DNA of 64,000 bases from Thiohalomonas sp041685045. GTDB lineage: Bacteria > Pseudomonadota > Gammaproteobacteria > Thiohalomonadales > Thiohalomonadaceae. A program made the translations under genes and the position numbers. Location of the stretch: contig JAWLGP010000023.1 in assembly GCA_041685045.1 (NCBI GenBank), positions 1 through 64,000 on the forward strand, in the 5' to 3' direction. Every line of letters starts with the position of its first letter. Positions within the stretch are counted from its first letter, which is position 1. The notes below the pieces were generated by a model. The model ran no database searches, had not been told where the DNA came from, and was given only the letters and a program-made list of their open reading frames with translations. This document shows positions 41,099 to 48,121 of this stretch, one piece after another.

Positions 41099-43258
41099 TT
41101 ACTTCTGGACCTGGACGGCGGTGACGGTGGGTACCCCGTCGCGACTGCTGCCGCCGATGATGAGCTCGAAAGTGGCGGCCAGCGCGGCGGCCTGCGCCTC
41201 GCTCCGCGCCTGCAACACCTCGCGCATGAGCCTCGCCTGTGCCGACCCGGTGTCGGCCGTCACCCCGCGAATGCGCTTGCCATCGCGGGTGACCACCGTC
41301 CCGTCGGCCTGCACCACCAGGTCGTTGCCGTCGAGCACCCGGCCGTCGGCGGTGCGCAGCTGGCCGTCGGCACCGACGGTGACACCCCGCAACAGGGTGC
41401 CGTCCTTGGTCATCACGGTGCCGTCCGCCGCCACCAGCAGACCGTCCTCGCGCTCGGTGAGGCCGTCGGCAATCAGCTTGCCCATGGCGACGGCCTGGGC
41501 GTTGCCGGGTTGCGCGGCAACACCCGCGACCGCCTGCTGCGTGACGCTGCGGACCTGGCCATCGGGGCCGAAGGCGAGCTGGCTCGCCTTGAGGACGGTA
41601 CCGTCGGCGGTGACCACCTCGCCGTTGGCGTTCACCGTGGCGCCGCGCAGCACCGTGCCGTCGCGGGTCATCACCGTGCCGTCGGCGGCCACCAGGAAGC
41701 CGTCCTTGGTTTCGGTCAACTGACCGGCCGCCAGCTGTCGGGCGACCTCCCCGGCGCTCATCCCCTTCTCTGCGCGGACCCCGGCCACGGGCTGCTCGAC
41801 CCGGCGCGTGACCGAACCGTCGGCGCCGACACTGATGCCGTCCGGCGTCAGCACCGTACCGTCGGCGGCGACCACCCGGCCCTCGGCATCGACCTTGACG
41901 CCCTTGAGCACCGTACCGTCGCGGGTCATCACGGTGCCGTCGCGGGTCACCAGGAAGCCGTCTTTGGTGACCTGCACGTCACCCGGCTTGAGCGCCCGAC
42001 CGTCGCCGCTGACCACCGTGTCGGTATCGTTCAACACGCGGCCGTCGGCGATGAGCAGCTTGCCCTCCTTCGTCATCTGCAGCCGGCCGGGATCGACCAC
42101 GGAGCCGTCGTCGGTGACCAGTTGACCGTGTTCGTTCACCCGCAGGCCGCGCCCGGAAAGCACCACGCCTTCCTTTGTCATCACCACGCCGTTTTTCACC
42201 ACCAGATTGGGATCGACGATCACCTTGCCGTCGGGGGTCAGGATCACCCCATCCGCCAGCTTGCCGTCGCGGCTCATTACCACGCGCCCGTCGCGGGTGG
42301 TCACGGTACCGTCCGGCTGCACGATGAGGTCCTGCAGCACCTTGCCGTCACGGGTCATCACCACCCCGTCCTTGACGATCAGATCGCCGTCGTTCAGCGC
42401 CCTGACATTGTCCAGATCGGCCGACGCGGCGTGCACCCGGGCCCCCTCCGCCTCGCGCTGGGCGTAGCCGTAGATGTCCTGCGGCTTGATCTCCTCGAAC
42501 AGGGCGCGGCCGGTGTCCTTGCGGTTGCGCAACAGCGCCACCAGGTCGCCCTTTTCGCGCGCCGCCGCCAACAGCGCCGCCTGCTCTGGCGAGACGTTGA
42601 CAGTCAGGGTGGTGTAGGTGAAGGCGTTGCGGTTGCCTCCGCTCACTTCGATGTATTTGGCCTGGTAGTCGCCCGCGGCCTCCCGGCCGGTGGCCAGCAC
42701 CTCGATGTTCTGCAGCAGCGGCACGATACGGTCCTGGTCGTCGCTGCGCTGGCTGCCCTTGGTCTCGGCCGGCAGCCGCGCATACAGGTCGATGCGGTTG
42801 CCGGGGCGGATGAAGCCGGCGATGGAGTTGATCTCGTCGACCTGGAGGGTCATGGCACGCCGCCCGAGGGCGATGGTGTCGGAGAAGTCGCGGGCGAGCT
42901 CTTCCTGCACAAAGGTCTTGAGCAGCGGCGTGCCGCTGCCCAGGGGTTTGGTCAGGAAGTTGCCCTCATAACGGGCGAACAGGTCGGGGGTTACCACATC
43001 GGGATAGGCGAGTTCCGCCGGGATCTGACGCACCGCCATCGTGGCGCCGTTGATGGGCGAGCCCTGCGGCAGGTCGCGCTTGGCCACCACCACCGCCACC
43101 TGTCGCCCCTCCCGGGCGCGCATGGCCGCCAGCAGTTCGTTTTCCTTCATGCGCAGATACAGATAGGTGAAGCCTGCCGCCGCCAGGCCGAAGGCCAGCG
43201 CACCGACAATGAGCTTGACCGTGCCCTTCTTGCGTTTCGATGCGATTACCGTCGCCAT
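41099..43258 (-). CDS. cpaB: Enlarged CpaB/RcpC with C-terminal DG-repeat extension
   Basis: A 719-residue protein, more than twice the usual 250-330 residues of CpaB. Residues 1-245 are a normal CpaB: one membrane anchor (LIVGALAFGLAAAGFTYLYL), a SAF domain (VVVAKRDLPQGSPINGATMA), and the RcpC region (IVPLLQNIEVLATGREAAGD). From about 280 to 690 follow repeats of the kind DGTVMTRDGTVLKGVKVDAE and GRVVAADGTVLTPDG, glycine-aspartate turns every 8-10 residues suggesting a beta-solenoid or beta-roll. The extension is periplasmic by topology. The repeat count is high and near-identical units would recombine easily. CpaB helps the secretin assemble; the extension may line or gate the periplasmic channel, an inference. 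Confidence 0.88.
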   Translation of the reverse strand: MATVIASKRKKGTVKLIVGALAFGLAAAGFTYLYLRMKENELLAAMRAREGRQVAVVVAKRDLPQGSPINGATMAVRQIPAELAYPDVVTPDLFARYEGNFLTKPLGSGTPLLKTFVQEELARDFSDTIALGRRAMTLQVDEINSIAGFIRPGNRIDLYARLPAETKGSQRSDDQDRIVPLLQNIEVLATGREAAGDYQAKYIEVSGGNRNAFTYTTLTVNVSPEQAALLAAAREKGDLVALLRNRKDTGRALFEEIKPQDIYGYAQREAEGARVHAASADLDNVRALNDGDLIVKDGVVMTRDGKVLQDLIVQPDGTVTTRDGRVVMSRDGKLADGVILTPDGKVIVDPNLVVKNGVVMTKEGVVLSGRGLRVNEHGQLVTDDGSVVDPGRLQMTKEGKLLIADGRVLNDTDTVVSGDGRALKPGDVQVTKDGFLVTRDGTVMTRDGTVLKGVKVDAEGRVVAADGTVLTPDGISVGADGSVTRRVEQPVAGVRAEKGMSAGEVARQLAAGQLTETKDGFLVAADGTVMTRDGTVLRGATVNANGEVVTADGTVLKASQLAFGPDGQVRSVTQQAVAGVAAQPGNAQAVAMGKLIADGLTEREDGLLVAADGTVMTKDGTLLRGVTVGADGQLRTADGRVLDGNDLVVQADGTVVTRDGKRIRGVTADTGSAQARLMREVLQARSEAQAAALAATFELIIGGSSRDGVPTVTAVQVQK

Positions 43259-43276
43259 GGGTGATTCGTTTCCAGG

Positions 43277-43639
43277 TCAGAAACAGTTGAGCGGGAACTT
43301 GTCCCAGTCGTCGCAGATCGTCGGCGTCGGGATGTGCTTCTCCAGCCCCAGGTTGGCCGGGTCGGTGTACTTTTCGAACTCATCCAGATACCCCTTGGCC
43401 TCGGCCTGGAGCTTCGCGTACTCGTTGTCGGTCACGTTGGTCGGCAGTGTCGACAGCGACATCGCATACGAGTAGCCCTGGTAGTTGAGGCGGTAGGTCT
43501 CCTCGACCTTTTCGATGGCGTTGACCTTGCCGGCCCCCTCCCGCGAGTCGTACACGGCGGCCAGCAGGGCGGCGATCAGGGCACCGGTGACGATGGCGTA
43601 CTCGACCGCGGCCTGCCCCCGTTGTCTGTGTATCGGCAT
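43277..43639 (-). CDS. Flp-like pilin or pseudopilin
   Basis: A 120-residue protein with a Flp/TadE-type N-terminus: RQRGQAAVEYAIVTGALIAA, where G-QxxVEY marks a prepilin peptidase site before a transmembrane/assembly helix. After the helix come about 85 residues containing KVEETYRLNYQGYSYAMSL and a two-cysteine C-terminus (TICDDWDKFPLNCF) that could form a disulfide loop as in minor pilins. It is longer than the 50-80-residue Flp pilin and so is probably a minor pilin. It sits 18 bases upstream of cpaB and seven after the secreted protein gene, in the same operon. Confidence 0.72.
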   Translation of the reverse strand: MPIHRQRGQAAVEYAIVTGALIAALLAAVYDSREGAGKVNAIEKVEETYRLNYQGYSYAMSLSTLPTNVTDNEYAKLQAEAKGYLDEFEKYTDPANLGLEKHIPTPTICDDWDKFPLNCF

Positions 43640-43645
43640 CGGCGC

Positions 43646-44335
43646 TCAATACTCCACACTGTTGGCCACGACCACCGCGCCCTTGTCGAGCCCGTGCACG
43701 GTCACGGTGACCTCGGCCCCGGTGCGCTGGAACTGCAGGATGCGGGTGTGTCCGGTGTCGCTGCCGGACTCCATCGCCAGCTGCCAGCCGCGATCGGCAT
43801 AGTGACCGCGGTAGTAGTCGGCGTTGGCCGCGGCGGAAAAACCGTTGGCCAGCAACAGGGTGCGCGCCCGCTTGCCGATGTCGTCGCTGGGGATGTCATT
43901 GATCACGCTGCTTCCATCCATCATCGGAAAGCCGTTGCCCGGCTTTAGCCGCGCCTTGGCGGGATCGAGGTGGCTCACCGCCAGATAGCCCCAGGATTCA
44001 CCGGGGCCGGCCGGCTGCACCTGCACCGACAGGAAGTACTCGCCATCGAGCCGGGTGATCATCTGCCAGGGACCGAAACTGTTCTCCAGATAGCCCGGCA
44101 ACTCCTTGCGCGGGCTATGCCAGAGCTGGCGGTAGTAGCGCAGGACGAGGTCGGTGGAGCGCGACACCTGGAAACGGCGAATGGCCAACTGCATGCCGTT
44201 GACCGTCGAGGCGCCGGTCACCGACTCCACCCGGGCGTCGGGCGGGGCGGGCAAAGCAGGGGCCGCCGTCACCGGCCCCGCCAGCGCGAGCGACAGGGCA
44301 AGGACAAGGGCAAGGCGGATGCGGTGTCGCGTCAT
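43646..44335 (-). CDS. Secreted protein of unknown function in the Tad operon
   Basis: A 229-residue precursor with a signal peptide (LALVLALSLALAGPVTAAPA). The mature part contains STDLVLRYYRQLWHSPRKEL, a pattern seen in proteins where a helix follows a beta strand, and GESWGYLAVSHLDPAKARLK. No catalytic motif, lipobox or membrane segment was found beyond the signal. The ATG shares a base with the stop of the upstream tadE-like gene (TAATG), so it is translationally coupled and probably serves pilus biogenesis in the periplasm. Not recognised as a named family. Confidence 0.65.
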   Translation of the reverse strand: MTRHRIRLALVLALSLALAGPVTAAPALPAPPDARVESVTGASTVNGMQLAIRRFQVSRSTDLVLRYYRQLWHSPRKELPGYLENSFGPWQMITRLDGEYFLSVQVQPAGPGESWGYLAVSHLDPAKARLKPGNGFPMMDGSSVINDIPSDDIGKRARTLLLANGFSAAANADYYRGHYADRGWQLAMESGSDTGHTRILQFQRTGAEVTVTVHGLDKGAVVVANSVEY

Positions 44336-45246
44336 TATTTGATCTCGCAGAGACCGCGGCCGGTCCCCGACTCCTCGTCGCAGACGACCGCCTGGGTGGT
44401 CGGTTTCAGCCGGTCCGGCGGCACCGAGTCGTAGTCCACGTAGCCGAAGCGCAGGCTGTTCGGCTTCAGCTCCGGCGCGAACACGCCGAGCACGGTCTGC
44501 GCGGTGCGCATCACCTCGTTGTCGAGCAGGGCGGTCGGGACGAGGCCGCGGGTCTGGTAGGCGGCCATGGCCGAGCTGCCGGCGTTCCAGTGCTGGCTCA
44601 GGACACCGGCCTGGGCGGTGAAGGTCAGCCCGTCCTTGAAGGTGTCCACTCCGGACAACCGGTTGTCGGGGTCGAACCAGTCGAGGCGCGCGGTCTTGAT
44701 GCCGCTTTCCGCCTGGTAGTAGCCATCGGCATCGATGGCGGTGAAGCCGGCGTCGATGCCGAGAAAGTCGAGCGCGCTGGCGAGGGCACTGAATACCGCG
44801 TCGAGGACGTGCAGCAGCGGCGTGACAATGCCGAGGGCGTCCGGGGTCGGCTCCTCGGCCGCCGGGCTGCCGCGGTTGTCACCGTCATACAGGCGGGTGC
44901 CGCGGTGGTCCTGCCACAGCACGTTGCGCGTCGCCACGCTCCAACCGTTGACCTTGTCGGCGGCGTCGAGCGGCCGCGCCGGGTCGGACAAAAAACGGCG
45001 ATGCGCCTCCCGCTGCAGCGCCCCGGCGTCCTTCACCGGCAGCGTCTGGGTGAAGCCGTCCGGCGGGGTGTCGCTGGCGTGCCAGACGGTGTACTCCCAC
45101 GCCTCATAGCGTGCCGCCTGAATGGTGCTGTGGCGCATGTCGATGTACTTGCCGAGCAACGGGATGAGCAGAAAGGCGGGAATCAGCACGAGGCCGGCCG
45201 CCACCGTGAACTCGGTCATCGCCTGTCCGCGCTGTCGCCGCCGCAT
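44335..45246 (-). CDS. TadE/TadG-like pseudopilin
   Basis: A 303-residue protein with an N-terminal RRRQRGQAMTEFTVAAGLVL followed by a hydrophobic helix, the TadE signature. The long periplasmic region includes STIQAARYEAWEYTVWHASD and a C-terminus with two cysteines (VVCDEESGTGRGLCEIK) able to close a 10-residue loop, reminiscent of minor pilins. It starts four bases after the tadG-like gene. This is one of three proteins in the operon with an N-terminal GQxxxEF/Y pilin-type motif besides the main Flp pilin. Confidence 0.75.
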   Translation of the reverse strand: MRRRQRGQAMTEFTVAAGLVLIPAFLLIPLLGKYIDMRHSTIQAARYEAWEYTVWHASDTPPDGFTQTLPVKDAGALQREAHRRFLSDPARPLDAADKVNGWSVATRNVLWQDHRGTRLYDGDNRGSPAAEEPTPDALGIVTPLLHVLDAVFSALASALDFLGIDAGFTAIDADGYYQAESGIKTARLDWFDPDNRLSGVDTFKDGLTFTAQAGVLSQHWNAGSSAMAAYQTRGLVPTALLDNEVMRTAQTVLGVFAPELKPNSLRFGYVDYDSVPPDRLKPTTQAVVCDEESGTGRGLCEIK

Positions 45247-45250
45247 CGCC

Positions 45251-46915
45251 TCAAATCCCGAAGGTGTCGTGGATGAACTGGTTGAAATCGGCCAGCGCCT
45301 TGAAGGCGTCGTCCTGCCACGGCTCCTTCTGCTGGATGGCCATCGCCGCCAGCCGTTCGTTGTTGGAGGTGTCCACCAGGCGCGCCTGCCAGAACGGGTT
45401 GAAGGTGTTGCCGATCTCGGTGAGACCGTCGCTGCGCCGGAAGTACCAGAGGTCGTTGGGGCGGGCGAAATAGACCTCCGACTTGGTCAGCACCCCGATC
45501 TCGTCGTCCGGCGCCTTGTCCTTGAGTTCGAACCGGCCGGCGCTCGGCACCAGATCCCGGTTCACCGCGCCCATCTCCTTGACCAGTCCGAGCAGCAGGT
45601 AGGGCGCTTCGAAGCCGTAGGCCGGCTCGTCCGGATCGTTGTCCAGATAGCGCGGCAGCCCCTTGTAGCTTTTGCTGACGTTCTGGGTGGGCACCTGGGA
45701 CATGACCCCCATGCCCGGGAAATACCAGGCGGTGTTGTTCAGGGGGGAGCGGCCGTAGTCGTCCAGTTCCACCGGACCGCCCAGGTTCCACAGCCCCATG
45801 GAAGCGGCGCTCTGGGCGTTGGTGCCCGGCACCCCGGTCTGCGCATAGCCCGCGCTGAACGGCGCCGAGGTGGGGAACGGGCCGGTGAACTTGATCGGGC
45901 AGCCCTCCCACACCAGCAGATCGATACAGGCGCGCAAGCGGATCTGGCCCTCGCCGATGCGCAGCGAGCCCCCGCCAATCAGGAAATGGATGCCGCCGCC
46001 GGCAATGAGATTGAGACCGGTGGTATCCGCCGCGGACCAGCCGAAATTGCCCGCCTCGGGGGTGCCCTCGGTGAAGCGCAATTCGGTGCCGCCCCAGCGG
46101 TCCAGGCTCAGTCCGAGCTCGATCCAGATCTTGAAGATGTCGTGGTCCATGAACTCGAAACCGGCCTGGTATTTCCAGTGCGGGATGAGCGGCAGCGACC
46201 AGCCGCGCTGGGTGCTGAACGGGTCGCGCCCCTTGCGCACCACCGCGGCGAAAAAGCTCGGCATGTTGTTCTGGCGCAGGAATTCCCGGTGGTAGGAGTA
46301 GACGTGTCCCACCAGGGAGACGAAGCCGAAGTCGGAGACCTTGGCCCCGGGGGCGTTGCGCCGGACCATCTCGTAAACGGTGCCGACACTGAGGGCGATA
46401 CTGGCGGTGTGAAAGGCGAGCTGGCTGATGCTGTAGGCGCGGTTGATGTTGTAGAGAACGGGCACCCCCACCCTGGCCACCGCGTTGGTGACCTTCTGCG
46501 CCGCCTGGCCGAGCACGTTGAAGCCGGCGGCCACGCCGTTGAGCATCGCGGCGATGGCGTTGCCGACCACCGGAATGGCGTTGAAGGCGTTGGCGTAGAG
46601 CCGCAAAAACGGGGAGAAGGACTGGATGTGGTTGGCCCACGACACCAGCCCCACCAGCTGACCGATGGCCACCTCATTGGCGACCATCGCCCGGTTGGTG
46701 TAGGCGGCGAAGTTGAGGTCGCGTGCCTCGACCACGGAGACGCTGAACGCCGCCGCATCGGCCGCGTTCTGCAGGGCCATCTTCTCGCTGGTCAGGCGAC
46801 CGGCCTTATAGAGAAAGACCAGCCCGAGCAGGACCACGCCCAGAAACAGCAGCGAGAAGACCAGGGCCTGTCCCCGCTGGCCGGCGAAACAGTGTCCCCC
46901 GGCAGGGTAACCCAT
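45251..46915 (-). CDS. TadG-like pilus assembly protein
   Basis: A 554-residue protein with the TadE/TadG-like N-terminus RGQALVFSLLFLGVVLLGLV followed by MALQNAADAAAFSVSVVEAR, the classic ALQNAADAAALA motif of the TadE/G family. Next is DLNFAAYTNRAMVANEVAIG, common in the Tad-linked version of this family. The large periplasmic part (about 100-554) has two membrane-like hydrophobic stretches near 100-160 and otherwise mixed beta structure. Classical TadG carries a von Willebrand A domain; no MIDAS motif was seen here. It lies between the Flp pilin gene, whose message carries a hairpin, and the tadE-like gene. Confidence 0.78.
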   Translation of the reverse strand: MGYPAGGHCFAGQRGQALVFSLLFLGVVLLGLVFLYKAGRLTSEKMALQNAADAAAFSVSVVEARDLNFAAYTNRAMVANEVAIGQLVGLVSWANHIQSFSPFLRLYANAFNAIPVVGNAIAAMLNGVAAGFNVLGQAAQKVTNAVARVGVPVLYNINRAYSISQLAFHTASIALSVGTVYEMVRRNAPGAKVSDFGFVSLVGHVYSYHREFLRQNNMPSFFAAVVRKGRDPFSTQRGWSLPLIPHWKYQAGFEFMDHDIFKIWIELGLSLDRWGGTELRFTEGTPEAGNFGWSAADTTGLNLIAGGGIHFLIGGGSLRIGEGQIRLRACIDLLVWEGCPIKFTGPFPTSAPFSAGYAQTGVPGTNAQSAASMGLWNLGGPVELDDYGRSPLNNTAWYFPGMGVMSQVPTQNVSKSYKGLPRYLDNDPDEPAYGFEAPYLLLGLVKEMGAVNRDLVPSAGRFELKDKAPDDEIGVLTKSEVYFARPNDLWYFRRSDGLTEIGNTFNPFWQARLVDTSNNERLAAMAIQQKEPWQDDAFKALADFNQFIHDTFGI

Positions 46916-46933
46916 GGTGTTCCCCGATCGGCA

Positions 46934-46955
46934 GGCCGGGCCCGGAAGCCCGGCC
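46934..46955 (-). other. Hairpin in the flp to tadG-like spacer
   Basis: A perfect 8-bp GC stem (GGCCGGGC and GCCCGGCC) with a six-base loop, 29 bases after the flp stop. It has no T-tract. Such hairpins often protect the 3' end of an abundant pilin message or attenuate downstream genes. Confidence 0.55.
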
Positions 46956-46984
46956 GGTCGGTTGAGCTTGGATGCGGCCGACGA

Positions 46985-47239
46985 CTACTTGTTCTGGTAG
47001 TTGTCGAGGCCCTTGGTTTCACTGGCGGCGGTGGAGGCCTCGTCGGCGGCCCCCTGGGCGGCCTGGATTGCGGTGGTGGCGCTCTTGCCCGACAGCTCCT
47101 GGGCCATGCCGGCGGTCTGCTCGCGGACGGTCTTGCCGAACAGGGTGTAGACGGCGATGGCGGCAATGGCGATCAGGGCAACGATGATGATGTACTCGGT
47201 CATGCCCTGGCCGAACTGTTTGACGCGCGGCTGCTTCAT
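46985..47239 (-). CDS. flp: Flp-type major pilin
   Basis: An 84-residue prepilin: short basic leader (MKQPRVKQFGQG) then MTEYIIIVALIAIAAIAVYT, the Flp consensus GQGMTEYxxxVALIAxAxI with cleavage after glycine and the invariant Glu5-Tyr6. The C-terminal 45 residues are a polar alanine/serine helix (AAQGAADEASTAASETKG) ending NYQNK. It is the likely structural subunit of the adhesive Flp pilus. The start was set at the ATG preceded by GGGAACACGAAA; the upstream extension of the frame is non-coding. It lies 106 bases after the STAS gene. Confidence 0.9.
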   Translation of the reverse strand: MKQPRVKQFGQGMTEYIIIVALIAIAAIAVYTLFGKTVREQTAGMAQELSGKSATTAIQAAQGAADEASTAASETKGLDNYQNK

Positions 47240-47345
47240 TTTCGTGTTCCCCGTAAACCGGTTGGTAAACCGGCCGATTGGCGATGCAACGAGGCGGGCC
47301 TGTGCGCCCGGCCCTCTACCGTCCTGCACAACTTGGCCGCCGACA

Positions 47346-47690
47346 CTAGGCCACCGACCGGTTCAGCCGGTCGGTGGCCTGCTCGCGAGTTTCGGCGGTG
47401 TCCAGTAGCTTCAGAAATCCGCTCACGGCGAAGATGTCGCGGATGTTCGGGGCCAGCCCGCACAACACCAGCGCGCCACCGGCCTGGCGCGCACGCTTGG
47501 CGCCCATGAGCACGACCCGCAGGCCGGCGGAAGAGATGTATTCCAGTTGGGAAAAATCGACGATGACGCGTTCTATTTCCGAGAGCGTGGCAAGCAGCGT
47601 CGCTTCGAACTCCGGCGCCGTGTTGGTATCCAGGCGACCGACAGGGGCCAATACCGGGATCCCGTGCTCTTGCTGCTGTTCGATTGGCAT
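47346..47690 (-). CDS. STAS-domain anti-sigma factor antagonist
   Basis: A 114-residue stand-alone STAS domain: IPVLAPVGRLDTNTAPEFEA opens the fold, and ERVIVDFSQLEYISSAGLRV holds the phosphorylatable serine of the D-S-x-x-x-I-S-S-A-G motif. It is dephosphorylated by the phosphatase and phosphorylated by the HATPase protein encoded immediately upstream; the unphosphorylated form sequesters the kinase. The gene is 14 bases after the kinase gene. Its last codons form a 13-bp hairpin. Ends ATDRLNRSVA. Confidence 0.9.
   Translation of the reverse strand: MPIEQQQEHGIPVLAPVGRLDTNTAPEFEATLLATLSEIERVIVDFSQLEYISSAGLRVVLMGAKRARQAGGALVLCGLAPNIRDIFAVSGFLKLLDTAETREQATDRLNRSVA
47349..47379 (-). other. Perfect 13-bp hairpin at the end of the STAS gene
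   Basis: GGCCACCGACCGG pairs perfectly with CCGGTCGGTGGCC around a five-base loop and lies within the final codons, ending beside the stop. No T-tract follows on the minus strand. It could be a partial terminator or RNA processing site separating the regulatory genes from the pilin genes. Confidence 0.65.
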
Positions 47691-47704
47691 GGGGGCGTGC
47701 CCGC

Positions 47705-48121
47705 TTACCGTGACTGCGTGATTGTCTTTTCGAGCTCGAGTCGATTGCCGCGCCCGGTCCACCGGTACGCGACGCCGTCCATCAGGGACTGCACCAGAAA
47801 AATGCCGAGCCCGCCGGGCTCGCGGTGCTCCAGGTCACTCTCCAGATCGGGCGGCGGCGCCTCCACGAACGGATTGAACGGCGGCGCCTCGTCTTCCACC
47901 ACGATGCGCAGGCGATCACCCTTCAGGACCAGCTCGACCCGAACGGGGCGACCCGCCTCATCGCCATAACCGTGGTGAAAGGTGTTTACCAGCACCTCCT
48001 CCAGCACCAGCCGCAGGGTCTGATATAGGGTATCGTCCAGGGGGTGCTCCAGCTTTAGCGCCGCCAGCGCCGCATCGACGGCGACCATCGGATCGGTGCC
48101 GCTGACCAGCTCGAATCTCAT
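47705..48121 (-). CDS. RsbW-like HATPase serine kinase (anti-sigma-like)
   Basis: A 138-residue GHKL ATPase. N box: LRLVLEEVLVNTFHHGYGDE; G1 box: VVEDEAPPFNPF; G2 box: EPGGLGIFLVQSLMDGV. The size and motifs are those of RsbW/SpoIIAB-type serine kinases that bind either a sigma factor (or other target) or a STAS antagonist. The stop and start of neighbouring genes overlap: its ATG overlaps the phosphatase stop by four bases. With the STAS protein and phosphatase this is a complete partner-switching module; the target is not encoded here and might be an unlinked sigma factor or a pilus component. Confidence 0.9.
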   Translation of the reverse strand: MRFELVSGTDPMVAVDAALAALKLEHPLDDTLYQTLRLVLEEVLVNTFHHGYGDEAGRPVRVELVLKGDRLRIVVEDEAPPFNPFVEAPPPDLESDLEHREPGGLGIFLVQSLMDGVAYRWTGRGNRLELEKTITQSR

